From: Aliiruegeria haliotis
Lineage (GTDB): Bacteria; Pseudomonadota; Alphaproteobacteria; Rhodobacterales; Rhodobacteraceae
NCBI RefSeq assembly: GCF_003003255.1
Contig: NZ_PVTD01000001.1
Coordinates: 496,001 to 560,000 of the forward strand
Direction: 5' to 3'
Length of the DNA: 64,000 nucleotides
Under the pieces are notes generated by a model that did not search any database, was not told the origin of the DNA, and worked only from the letters and a program-made list of their open reading frames with translations. Position numbers and translations under genes: made by a program. Positions 44,961 to 52,974 of this stretch are shown piece by piece. Each line of letters begins with the position of its first letter. Positions within the stretch are counted from its first letter, which is position 1.

Positions 44961-46451
44961 ATGGCCGGACTGAAATCATCCATTCTCGATACGATCGGCA
45001 AGACGCCCGTTGTGCGGATCAACAACATCGCGCCCGAGGGCGTCGAGCTCTACGTGAAATGCGAGGCCTTCAATCCGCTGGGGTCGGTCAAGGACCGGCT
45101 GGCGCTAGGCGTGATCGAGGCTGCTGAACGCGACGGTTCGCTGAAGCCCGGCCAGACAGTGGTCGAGGCGACCTCCGGCAATACCGGCATCGGTCTGGCG
45201 ATGGTCTGTGCCCAGAAGGGCTATCCGCTGGTTCTGGTGATGGCAGAGAGTTTCTCCATCGAGCGCCGCAAGCTGATGCGCTTCCTCGGAGCCAGGGTGG
45301 TTCTGACACCGGCCTCCGAGAAAGGCACAGGCATGGTCGCAAAGGCGAAGGAACTCGCGGAGCAACACGGGTGGTACTGGACCCGGCAGTTCGACAACCC
45401 GGCGAACTCCGAGATCCACGCCACCACCACCGCTATCGAGATCCTGGACGATTTTGGCGTTGACGGGCTGGACTACTGGGTTTCAGGCTTTGGAACCGGC
45501 GGTACGATGAACGGGGTCGCGCGCGTGCTCAAGCAGCGCAGCCCGAGGACGAGGATCATCGCCACCGAGCCGGACAATTCCCAGCTCCTGAACTCCGATG
45601 TTGCCCAGGAGTTCGGACCCGATGGCGTCGCCGTCGGAAGCCATCCGAGTTGGCGCCCGCACCTGATGCAGGGCTGGTCGCCGGATTTCATCTCGCAACT
45701 CGCGCAACAGGTTCTGGACGCCGGTCATATCGACGCTTTCCGCCCGGTGCCGGGCGACGATGCGATCCAGTGCGCCAAGGATCTGGCAGCGCGCGAGGGC
45801 ATCTTCTGTGGCATCAGTTCCGGGGCCACCTTCGCTGCCGCGCTCGAGGTCGCAAGGACCGCGCCGAAGGGGTCGAGAATACTCGCCATGCTGCCCGACA
45901 CCGGCGAGCGGTATCTCTCCACGCCGCTCTTCGCGGACGTCCCCGAGGACATGACTGCGGAGGAAATGGCGCTGTCGCAATCGACGCCGAACTACCGCTT
46001 CGACGTCAGTCCGCCGCCCCCAGTGCCCGCCGTGGCCACCGCGGAACCTGCCGTCGATCCGGCGACACGAGCCGAGGTCGAGCGGATAGTCGCAAGCAAA
46101 CCTGTCGTGATCTTCGCCCTGGAATGGTGCGAGTTCACCTGGTCCGTCCGCAACATGTTCGCCGAAGCCGGGATCGACTACGAGAGCGTGGACCTCGATT
46201 CCGTGGCGTTCCAGAAGGGCGATGCGGGACGAAGCACCCGCTACCGCGCCGTCCTGCGGGACATGACCGGTTCACCGACGATCCCGCAGGTGTTCGTCAA
46301 CGGCCAGCATGTCGGCGGCGCCACAGAAACTTTCGATGCCTTCAACTCCGGCACATTGCAAGAGGCTCTGGCCGCAGGGGCGGTGAGTTTCGACCCCGGC
46401 ATGGAACGGGACGCATATTCCTTCCTGCCCAAGTGGCTGCACGCGAGGTAG
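44961..46451 (+). CDS. cysteine synthase fused to a glutaredoxin domain
   Basis: 496-aa fusion. Residues 1-340 are a PLP-dependent cysteine synthase fold: Lys44 in GSVKDRLA binds PLP, TSGNTG at 71-76 binds substrate carboxylate, GTGGTMNG the phosphate. After a Pro/Ala linker (SPPPPVPAVATAEP) residues 370-496 are a glutaredoxin with a monothiol site, WCEFTW (Cys390). The loop that in CysK reads QGIGAGF here reads QGWSPDF, a change in the region that shapes the nucleophile site. Fused Grx suggests a thiosulfate-using or persulfide-handling synthase, since S-sulfocysteine must be reduced. This is inference; plain O-acetylserine sulfhydrylase activity is the alternative. Confidence 0.9.
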   Translation: MAGLKSSILDTIGKTPVVRINNIAPEGVELYVKCEAFNPLGSVKDRLALGVIEAAERDGSLKPGQTVVEATSGNTGIGLAMVCAQKGYPLVLVMAESFSIERRKLMRFLGARVVLTPASEKGTGMVAKAKELAEQHGWYWTRQFDNPANSEIHATTTAIEILDDFGVDGLDYWVSGFGTGGTMNGVARVLKQRSPRTRIIATEPDNSQLLNSDVAQEFGPDGVAVGSHPSWRPHLMQGWSPDFISQLAQQVLDAGHIDAFRPVPGDDAIQCAKDLAAREGIFCGISSGATFAAALEVARTAPKGSRILAMLPDTGERYLSTPLFADVPEDMTAEEMALSQSTPNYRFDVSPPPPVPAVATAEPAVDPATRAEVERIVASKPVVIFALEWCEFTWSVRNMFAEAGIDYESVDLDSVAFQKGDAGRSTRYRAVLRDMTGSPTIPQVFVNGQHVGGATETFDAFNSGTLQEALAAGAVSFDPGMERDAYSFLPKWLHAR

Positions 46452-46497
46452 AGTGATGAAACAGGACCGCATTTTGCTGCCCACCAGGGGGATCCGG

Positions 46498-47910
46498 ATG
46501 ACTGATGCAATGAAGCTGGCCGCGGAACACGGCCGGGCGTGGCGCTCAAACGCGGTGCGGCCGATGGGCGACGGGGCCAATGTCCGCGCGATCCATCCGA
46601 CGGCAACGCTGGAGGCGCTTCGCGAAGCGTTCGGTGGCCCGCTGCCGGACATACCGCAGGAAGGGCAGGGGGTGATCCGCGACCTCATCGCGGCCGCCGA
46701 GCCCGGGCTTGTCGGCAATACCGATGCCGGGTTTCATGCCTGGGTCATGGGCGCGTCCCATCCTGTTGGTGTCGCCGCCGACTGGCTGACCTCCGCATGG
46801 GGGCAAAACCCGGGCATCTACCAATGCTCGCCTGCGGCTTGCACCGCTGAGGAAGTTGCCGCGGGCTGGCTGCTGGAGCTGCTTGATCTGCCGCGCAATG
46901 GATCGGTTGGCTTCACCACCGGCGCCACCATGGCGGGCTTCACGTGTCTTGCCGCAGCGCGTGGCGAGGTGCTGCGCCGGGCTGGCCACGATTTCGACGA
47001 GCTCGGGCTTGCCCATGCGCCGCCGGTCAAGGTGTTCGTCGCGGAAGACACGCATGTCACCAACCTGGCCGCGATCCGTTACCTTGGCATCGGCAATCGC
47101 GATGTGATCCGGATTGCCACAGATGCACAGGGCCGGATGGTCGTGCCGCTGCTTGCCCGCAGCCTGTCCGACACCGAAGGCCCGAAGATCATCCTGGCCA
47201 CCGCCGGCCACATCAATACCGGGGCGTTCGACGACTTTCCGGCGCTGGCCGACCTTGCCGCCGAAAACGACGCCTGGCTGCACGTGGATTCGGCATTCGG
47301 CCTGTGGGCCCGCGCGGCCCCGGACCGGAAGGCGCGGACCGCTGGTCTGGAGCGCGCCGACAGCTGGTCGACCGACGGCCACAAGTGGCTGCAGGTTCCC
47401 TACGATTCCGGCTTTGCCATTGTCCGGCATCCCGACGCGCATGCCCGCGCGATGGACATGACGGCGAGCTACCTCACGCAATCGCCCGAGGGCGGGCGCA
47501 ATCCGACGCAGTTCAGCCCGGAACTGTCCCGCCGGGCGCGCGGTTTCGCGGTCTGGGCCGTGTTGCGCGCGCTCGGGCGGGAAGGTGTCGCCGAAATGAT
47601 CGAGCGGCATTGCGCGGCGGCCGAGTTGCTCGGCGATCTCCTACGCGATCTGCCCGGGGTCCGGGTGCACAATGATGTGGTGCTTAACCAGCTCGCCGTG
47701 TCCTTCCATACCGGCGATGGGGGAGCGAACGTCACCGCCGCGATGGAGGAGCGGCTGAACCTCGATGGCCGCTACTTCTTCCGAACGGCGAGTTGGAAGG
47801 GCGAGACCGTGCTCCGCGTCTCCGTGATCTCGCGGGAGACGGGCGTCGCGGACATCCGGGCCCTGGCGGCCTGCGTTGACCGCGAATGGAGTGCCATTCG
47901 GACCACGTGA
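46498..47910 (+). CDS. PLP-dependent group II (aromatic/cysteate-type) decarboxylase
   Basis: 470-aa enzyme of the pyridoxal-dependent decarboxylase family (PF00282). The PLP Lys296 is in STDGHKWLQVPYD, and Asp264 in HVDSAFG holds the pyridine nitrogen. TTGATMAGFTCLAAAR is the conserved glycine turn (TSGxT/GG in relatives). Start at 46498 follows AGGGGG; ATGs 42 bases upstream are possible. It lies 46 bp after the CysK-Grx gene. Family members decarboxylate aromatic amino acids, glutamate, cysteate or cysteine sulfinate. Given the neighbour, a sulfur amino acid is a reasonable but unproven substrate. Confidence 0.88.
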   Translation: MTDAMKLAAEHGRAWRSNAVRPMGDGANVRAIHPTATLEALREAFGGPLPDIPQEGQGVIRDLIAAAEPGLVGNTDAGFHAWVMGASHPVGVAADWLTSAWGQNPGIYQCSPAACTAEEVAAGWLLELLDLPRNGSVGFTTGATMAGFTCLAAARGEVLRRAGHDFDELGLAHAPPVKVFVAEDTHVTNLAAIRYLGIGNRDVIRIATDAQGRMVVPLLARSLSDTEGPKIILATAGHINTGAFDDFPALADLAAENDAWLHVDSAFGLWARAAPDRKARTAGLERADSWSTDGHKWLQVPYDSGFAIVRHPDAHARAMDMTASYLTQSPEGGRNPTQFSPELSRRARGFAVWAVLRALGREGVAEMIERHCAAAELLGDLLRDLPGVRVHNDVVLNQLAVSFHTGDGGANVTAAMEERLNLDGRYFFRTASWKGETVLRVSVISRETGVADIRALAACVDREWSAIRTT

Positions 47911-47950
47911 ACCAAGCGCCGCATCAGCGACACATGCACAGTATCGACAC

Positions 47951-47978
47951 GCCCGCCGGAGATTTCGGCGGGCTTTTT
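47951..47978 (+). terminator. Rho-independent terminator after the decarboxylase gene
   Basis: 8-bp stem GCCCGCCG/CGGCGGGC with a 7-nt loop and TTTTT, 40 bp after the stop. The following AT-rich stretch (about 47980-48030) should hold the promoter of osmC. Confidence 0.9.
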
Positions 47979-48147
47979 CGTGCTTTGTTTCAGATTGTTA
48001 CACGGTTTTTTTGAATTGAAACTTTTGACACGCAGATCGGTGCATTCCGACCGAATACTGAAACGAGGGCCCCGTAGAACTCCTGTCATGGCCGAACGAG
48101 AACGGCCTTCCGATCCCAAAGCAAACACCAGACAGGAAGACACACAG

Positions 48148-48726
48148 ATGAACACCGCAGTCATGGAAAAGCCCGCCAAGATCGCCAAGAACGGCGTCGA
48201 CGTTCCCACGCTTCTGGCCACCATCGGCGCCGTCAAGGAAATGCCGGTTGCCGCGAAGTTCCAGTTCCGCGCCAAGGGCGCCTGGGTCAGCGGCACCCAC
48301 AGCCGTGCGACCGTCAACGGCTTCTTCGGCGCGGGAGAGGAGCAGAACCGCGACGAGGACTTCGTGATCGAAGGCGATCACCCCGCCGTTGTTTGCGGCG
48401 CCGACAAGGCGCCCACCCCGGTCGAGTATCTTTTGTCTGCGCTCGCGGCCTGCCTGACGGCTGGCGTCGGCAATATCGCTTCCGTGCGCCAGATCGATCT
48501 CGAGTCCGTCGAGACCATTGTTGAAGGCGACATCGACATGCAGGGCATCCTCGGCCTGAACGACGAGGTCCGTAACGGTTTCGAGGGCATTCGCGCCACT
48601 GTGAAGATCAAGGGCAATGCCCCGGCCGAGCAGCTCGAAAAGGTCGTCCAGCAGTCGATTGCCCGCTCCGCCGTCTTCGACATGCTGTCCAACGGCACGA
48701 AGGTCGACGTGGCGATCGCCGCGTGA
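48148..48726 (+). CDS. OsmC-family peroxiredoxin-like protein
   Basis: 192-aa OsmC-fold protein. Conserved core ADKAPTPVEYLLSALAACLT carries Cys102; Cys83 precedes it in VVCGADK, so both thiols that OsmC/Ohr proteins use to reduce organic hydroperoxides are present. CAGGAAG lies eight bases before the ATG. Preceded by terminator and AT-rich promoter, it heads a new transcription unit that includes the microproteins and flavoenzymes. Members detoxify organic peroxides; some OsmC-like proteins of this subtype also handle persulfides. Which applies here is unknown. Confidence 0.9.
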   Translation: MNTAVMEKPAKIAKNGVDVPTLLATIGAVKEMPVAAKFQFRAKGAWVSGTHSRATVNGFFGAGEEQNRDEDFVIEGDHPAVVCGADKAPTPVEYLLSALAACLTAGVGNIASVRQIDLESVETIVEGDIDMQGILGLNDEVRNGFEGIRATVKIKGNAPAEQLEKVVQQSIARSAVFDMLSNGTKVDVAIAA

Positions 48727-48736
48727 ACTCCCGAAG

Positions 48737-48759
48737 GGCGGCGGGTCAGACCCGCCGCC
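48737..48759 (+). repeat. perfect 10-bp hairpin between osmC and the microproteins
   Basis: GGCGGCGGGT/ACCCGCCGCC with a CAG loop, no T-run. It lies 10 bases after the osmC stop and 35 before the first microprotein start; possibly an attenuator or mRNA processing/stability element setting different levels for osmC and the downstream genes. Confidence 0.7.
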
Positions 48760-48793
48760 GCCTCTCCCCGCTGACACCCGAAAGGAAACCCCA

Positions 48794-48904
48794 ATGCTCC
48801 CGACCCTGTTTCGCAACCCGCCACTCCGCAACGATCGCCTGCCGCAGCGCCACGCAACCGCAACTCGCATGATGCAGCGCCGCAGCCGTGGGCAGGCAGG
48901 ATGA
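48794..48904 (+). CDS. Arg-rich microprotein 1 (36 aa)
   Basis: MLPTLFRNPPLRNDRLPQRH begins a 36-residue basic peptide (no signal, no membrane helix) with GAAAGGAAA about 6 nt upstream of ATG. It contains RHATATRMMQRRS, similar to RHARTLMQRSATRRS in microprotein 3. The stop overlaps the start of microprotein 2 (ATGA), indicating coupled translation. Too short for family assignment. Confidence 0.55.
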   Translation: MLPTLFRNPPLRNDRLPQRHATATRMMQRRSRGQAG

Positions 48905-49023
48905 CCATGGTCCGCAGATCCCGCAGCCCGCGTGCTGCTGCCCATTCCGCCCGACGGATCGCCAGTCGGGTCCTGCGCCTTCCCGAGATTCTGCCGGACC
49001 GCAAGGACGGCTGGATCGTCTGA
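48901..49023 (+). CDS. Arg/Ser-rich microprotein 2 (40 aa)
   Basis: Begins MTMVRRSRSPRAAAHSARRI and runs 40 residues, ending in DRKDGWIV. The ATG at 48901 overlaps the stop of microprotein 1; a second ATG at 48907 has GGCAGG six bases upstream and would give 38 residues. Highly basic amino half, acidic/aromatic tail; no family recognised. Confidence 0.5.
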   Translation: MTMVRRSRSPRAAAHSARRIASRVLRLPEILPDRKDGWIV

Positions 49024-49039
49024 CCCGGAAGGAGACCCG

Positions 49040-49165
49040 ATGGCCCGTTTCACCAGAAGCAACCGCCACGCCCGCACCCTCATGCAACGCAGTGCGACCC
49101 GCAGGTCCGCGTCGCGGCCCGGGCGTGGCATCGACAGTTTCATCGCCGGCATCTTTTCCGGCTGA
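49040..49165 (+). CDS. Arg-rich microprotein 3 (41 aa)
   Basis: Begins MARFTRSNRHARTLMQRSAT, 41 residues, with AAGGAG ahead of the ATG. The first 30 residues are Arg/Ser-rich; the end (DSFIAGIFSG) is hydrophobic. It shares the RHAxTxMQR-like core with microprotein 1, so the two may be paralogues. It lies 18 bp before the FAD monooxygenase start. Confidence 0.55.
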   Translation: MARFTRSNRHARTLMQRSATRRSASRPGRGIDSFIAGIFSG

Positions 49166-49183
49166 CCCACCTGGGAGCCCAGC

Positions 49184-50434
49184 ATGACCCGCAAGACAGA
49201 TGTCCTGATCATTGGCGCCGGACAAGCCGGACTGGCCATGAGCCATTGCCTGACCGGCCAGGGAATCGAGCACGTTGTCCTCGATCGCGGTGCCGTCGGG
49301 CAACGGTGGCGGGCGGAACGCTGGGCGTCGCTGCACCTGCTCACGCCCAACTGGATGACGCGCCTGCCAGGCTGGCAGTACCGTGGCCCCGACCCGGAGG
49401 GCTTCATGCACAAGGACGAGGTCGTTGGCATGTTGAACCGGTATTCCCGGTCCTTTGCCGCGCCGATCCGGGAGTTCTCTGCTGTCGAGAGCCTGTGCCG
49501 GACCACTGACGGGTTCCGTGTCACGACACAGGCGGAGACCTGGATCGCCCGCTCTGTCGTTGTCGCGACCGGAGCCTGCGACCGCCCGGCGGTGCCTGCG
49601 TTCGCAGGCGGGGTGGCGCGTGATATCACTCAGGTCACCCCCGGCGACTACGTTCATCCCGGACAGCTCGAACAGGGCGGCGTGCTGGTTGTCGGCGCCT
49701 CTGCGACCGGTATCCAACTGGCCGAGGAGATCCACCTGTCAGGCCGTCCGGTCACCCTCGCTGCCGGCGCCCATGCCCGCTTGCCACGCCGCTATAGGGG
49801 GCGGGATGTCCTCGATTGGCTGGACCGTTGCGGCGTGTTGTCCGAGGCACGGAACCCTTCGGTTCCGAACCACCGCGCCCTGACGCAGCCGTCGCTGCAA
49901 CTGATCGGCTCGACCCCGGCTCGTGATCTCGACCTGATGACGTTGGCGCGATTGGGCATAACCATCACCGGGAGGGTGGATGGCATCGGGGGCAACACCG
50001 TCAGAATATCCGACAGCCTTCCCGCCGACATGTTGGCCGCGGAGGATCGGCGTATCCGCACCCTCGCGCGGATCGACGATCACATCCATTCCACCGGTGC
50101 CACGGCGCCCGTTTCGGCCGATGCCGCGCCCCTGACCATGCCTGTGTCCGCTAGCCTGCGCGCAATCGATCTGCGCGCCGCCGGTATCCGCACCATCCTC
50201 TGGGCCACGGGCTATCGCCGCAGCTACCCATGGCTGCAACTCCCGGTGTTCGACCCATCCGGGGAAATCCTGCAATCCGGGGGGATCACCCCGTGCCCCG
50301 GCCTCTACACGCTCGGCCTGCCATTCATGCGCAGGCGAAATTCCACCTTCATCGATGGCGTCGGCCAGGACGCAATCGAGATCACCACGGAAATTGCCCG
50401 GCACCTCGACATCACCTGTCGAGCGGTTGCCTGA
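49184..50434 (+). CDS. FAD/NAD(P)-dependent flavin monooxygenase-like enzyme
   Basis: 416-aa flavoprotein. Two Rossmann fingerprints, GAGQAGLAMS at residues 11-20 and VVGASATGIQLAEE in the centre, with the linking ATGACDRP turn, match FMO/CzcO-type NAD(P)H monooxygenases (Baeyer-Villiger, N- or S-hydroxylating). FMO-type tryptophan/His signature is weak, so substrate class is open. It is part of the tightly spaced series after the microproteins and is followed, 15 bp on, by a second flavoenzyme. Confidence 0.87.
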   Translation: MTRKTDVLIIGAGQAGLAMSHCLTGQGIEHVVLDRGAVGQRWRAERWASLHLLTPNWMTRLPGWQYRGPDPEGFMHKDEVVGMLNRYSRSFAAPIREFSAVESLCRTTDGFRVTTQAETWIARSVVVATGACDRPAVPAFAGGVARDITQVTPGDYVHPGQLEQGGVLVVGASATGIQLAEEIHLSGRPVTLAAGAHARLPRRYRGRDVLDWLDRCGVLSEARNPSVPNHRALTQPSLQLIGSTPARDLDLMTLARLGITITGRVDGIGGNTVRISDSLPADMLAAEDRRIRTLARIDDHIHSTGATAPVSADAAPLTMPVSASLRAIDLRAAGIRTILWATGYRRSYPWLQLPVFDPSGEILQSGGITPCPGLYTLGLPFMRRRNSTFIDGVGQDAIEITTEIARHLDITCRAVA

Positions 50435-50449
50435 CACAGGAGAAAGACC

Positions 50450-51625
50450 ATGCCCCAGACCAGGCCCAATACCCATTTCGATGCGTTGATCGTCGGCGCC
50501 AGGTGTGCGGGTGCCGCCACCTCGATGCTTCTTGCACGCGCCGGGCTGAAGGTCCTGCTGATCGACCGGGACGAGGCCGGAACGGACACGATGTCGACCC
50601 ATGCGCTGATGCGCGGCGCGGTCATGCAACTCGACCGTTGGGGGCTTCTCGATGGCCTGTTATCCGCAGGGGCGCCGCCCATCCGCAAAACGACCTTCCA
50701 CTATGGCGCAGAGGCGTTGCCGCTGGACATTCGTCCGGGTCACGGCGTTGACATCCTTGTGGCCCCGCGCCGGTCTGTGCTGGACGCGCAGCTTGTCGAG
50801 GCCGCCCGCGCGGCCGGTGCGGTTGTCCGTCACCGCACGGCACTCCGGGCCCTGCTGCGCGAACCGGCGACCGGTCGCGTCATTGGCGCCACGCTGTCCG
50901 GACCCGGCGGCAGGACCGAGCATGTTCACGCCGCCATCACCGTAGGCGCCGACGGGCGGCGGTCGTCCGTAGCCCGGCAGGTCGGCGCGCGGAGCATCTC
51001 GCAATCGGTGCATGCCACGGGCTGCGTCTATGGCTATTTCGATGGCATTCCCGACGATGGCTTCCGCTGGTACTATGGGCCGGATGTGTCAGCGGGGGCG
51101 ATCCCGACCAATGACGGTTCCCATTGTGTGTTTGCCGCGATCCCGGCCGACGCGTTTCGTACCCTGAAAAGCCTACACGCACCGTCGCAACTGTTGACCC
51201 GGCTGGCCGAGCAGTCCAACCCGGACCTGGCGGCGGTTCTGCGGGATGCGAAGCCATGCACACGCCCGATTCTGTTTGCGGGGGCACCGGGCCATCTGCG
51301 GCAATGCCACGGACCCGGCTGGGCGCTGGTTGGCGATGCCGGCTATTTCAAGGACCCGCTCACGGCGCATGGGATCACGGATGCCCTGCGCGATGCTGAA
51401 TGCCTCGCCAATGCCGTGGTCGCGGGAACGAAAGCTGCGCTGGTCACGTATCAGGACACGCGGGACCGACTGTCGCGCGGGTTGTTCGAGATCACCGACA
51501 GGATCGCCTCCTTCAACTGGTCCCTGCGCGAGCTTCAACAGCTTCACAAACAGCTCAACGAAGAGATGAAGCGGGAACAGGGCTGGATGGAAAAGGCCTT
51601 CACACCCGCGCCGCTGGCCGCCTGA
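50450..51625 (+). CDS. FAD-dependent oxidoreductase, geranylgeranyl-reductase/halogenase-like
   Basis: 391-aa FAD_binding_3-type flavoprotein. FDALIVGARCAGAATS carries the dinucleotide GxGxxG (G-A-R-C-A-G-A, with the second Gly as A), ITVGADGRRSSVARQVGA the central DG motif, and WALVGDAGYFKDPLTAHGIT the GD motif for the FAD ribityl chain. Related enzymes hydroxylate, halogenate or reduce isoprenoid or indole-type substrates. Catalytic Lys of halogenases could not be located. Fifteen bases separate it from the preceding monooxygenase. Confidence 0.87.
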   Translation: MPQTRPNTHFDALIVGARCAGAATSMLLARAGLKVLLIDRDEAGTDTMSTHALMRGAVMQLDRWGLLDGLLSAGAPPIRKTTFHYGAEALPLDIRPGHGVDILVAPRRSVLDAQLVEAARAAGAVVRHRTALRALLREPATGRVIGATLSGPGGRTEHVHAAITVGADGRRSSVARQVGARSISQSVHATGCVYGYFDGIPDDGFRWYYGPDVSAGAIPTNDGSHCVFAAIPADAFRTLKSLHAPSQLLTRLAEQSNPDLAAVLRDAKPCTRPILFAGAPGHLRQCHGPGWALVGDAGYFKDPLTAHGITDALRDAECLANAVVAGTKAALVTYQDTRDRLSRGLFEITDRIASFNWSLRELQQLHKQLNEEMKREQGWMEKAFTPAPLAA

Positions 51626-51728
51626 CCGCGCGCCGGAAACAAACGAAACATTTCCCGGCGTCCCGGGACAATTGAGTGAAACACCCGGCCGCTAGATCCT
51701 GATGACATGATCTGAAGGGACCATTGAA

Positions 51729-52577
51729 ATGAACATGATACCTCGAATTGATTTCGCCGTGGCAGCCGCTGCCACGTCCTCGAACCTGCCAGTGGTCGCC
51801 TTGCATGGGACCGCAATGAACGCCGCGACCTGGACCGGCCTTCGGGAACATGCAGGCAGCCGTCTGTCCTTCTCCGCCCCGACCCTCGCCGGGTCAATGG
51901 CAGGCACGGGTGGCGCACGGGAGCTGGAGGAAACCACGGACGCCGTTGCCCGTGAAATCCTGCAACCCGGAAAAGCCCTGCACCTCGTCGGGCACGATTT
52001 CGGCGCCGTTGTTGTAATGAAAATCGCGGCCGCGCATCCCGGACACGTTGCCAGCCTGACGCTGGTCGAGCCGACAGCCTTCAACGTGCTGTCGCCGACC
52101 GACGAAACGTCCGGGCCGATCCGGCGGGACGTCATGCGGACAATGGCGCAGATGCGTGCGTCGCTGGCAAACGGCGATACGCACGGGGCCATGGAATGCT
52201 ACATCGACTGCATCAACGGTCAGGGAACTTGGGGGCGGACGGCACCTGTCCACCGCCAGGACCTCTCTGGTCTGGCCAGTCGCGCGTTGTCCGACCTCCA
52301 TTCGGTCACCGCAGACCGGATGACGCCGGCGGAGCTTGCCACGATCGTCTGCCCGGTTCTGCTGATCCGTGGAGGTCGGACATCCAGGGCATTGCAACAC
52401 CTCGCGCTGGAGATCCGCCGCTCCGTGCCCTTCGTCCGCGAAGAGGTCATCGAGGGCGCCGGCCATTTCCCGCATCTGACCGATCCGCACCTCGTCGATC
52501 CGATGATCGTCGAATTTCTTGTGCGCGTGGATCGTCAATGGCAGGATAGCACGGTTACCCTGCGGCAGGCGGCCTAG
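51729..52577 (+). CDS. alpha/beta hydrolase with Asp nucleophile
   Basis: 282-aa alpha/beta hydrolase. The oxyanion HG is in ALHGTAMNA, and the nucleophile elbow is VGHDFGAVV with Asp90 in place of Ser, as in epoxide hydrolases, haloalkane dehalogenases or fluoroacetate dehalogenases. The catalytic His is in EGAGHFPH near residue 250. Preceded by a 103-bp spacer with an AT-rich CAATTG. A dealkylating or epoxide-opening role downstream of two FAD oxygenases would be consistent. Substrate unknown. Confidence 0.85.
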   Translation: MNMIPRIDFAVAAAATSSNLPVVALHGTAMNAATWTGLREHAGSRLSFSAPTLAGSMAGTGGARELEETTDAVAREILQPGKALHLVGHDFGAVVVMKIAAAHPGHVASLTLVEPTAFNVLSPTDETSGPIRRDVMRTMAQMRASLANGDTHGAMECYIDCINGQGTWGRTAPVHRQDLSGLASRALSDLHSVTADRMTPAELATIVCPVLLIRGGRTSRALQHLALEIRRSVPFVREEVIEGAGHFPHLTDPHLVDPMIVEFLVRVDRQWQDSTVTLRQAA

Positions 52578-52613
52578 GCCAATTCGCATTCAATTGATTG
52601 GGGAGGAAACCCC

Positions 52614-52973
52614 GTGGAAAAGACACTGTTTGAGAAGTACGGCGGTTTTTCGACGGTCAGCAAGATCGTCATGGACCTTTACGACACCCTGCTGGACGAC
52701 GACGATGTCGGGCCGTTTTTTGACGATGTCGATATGCCCCGGCTGATCGATCATCAAACAAAATTCGTCGCGTCGCTGATGGGTGGGCCAGCGTCTTTCA
52801 CCGACACGCATATTCAGCGGGCCCACCACAACCTGGATATTGCGCCGGTTCATTTCGACCGCCTGAAAGAAATCATCGAAGGCACGCTTGAGAAATTCGA
52901 GGTCGAGCGGGAGGATATCGAAACGGTCCTCGGGGCATTCGAATCCCGGCGCAAATTGCTGCTCGGCGACTGA
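52614..52973 (+). CDS. glbN: group I truncated haemoglobin
   Basis: 119-aa trHb. LFEKYGGFSTVSKIVMDLYD is the group I A/B-helix pattern with Tyr23 at the B10 position; PFFDDVDMPRLIDHQTKFV is the group I C-E region; the proximal His is H71 in RAHHNLDI. GTG start with GGGGAGG eight bases upstream. Group I trHbs bind O2 or NO. It is followed one base later by a PAS-cyclase gene, so expression of the globin and the cyclase is coupled, suggesting a gas-linked signal. Confidence 0.92.
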   Translation: MEKTLFEKYGGFSTVSKIVMDLYDTLLDDDDVGPFFDDVDMPRLIDHQTKFVASLMGGPASFTDTHIQRAHHNLDIAPVHFDRLKEIIEGTLEKFEVEREDIETVLGAFESRRKLLLGD

Positions 52974-52974
52974 C

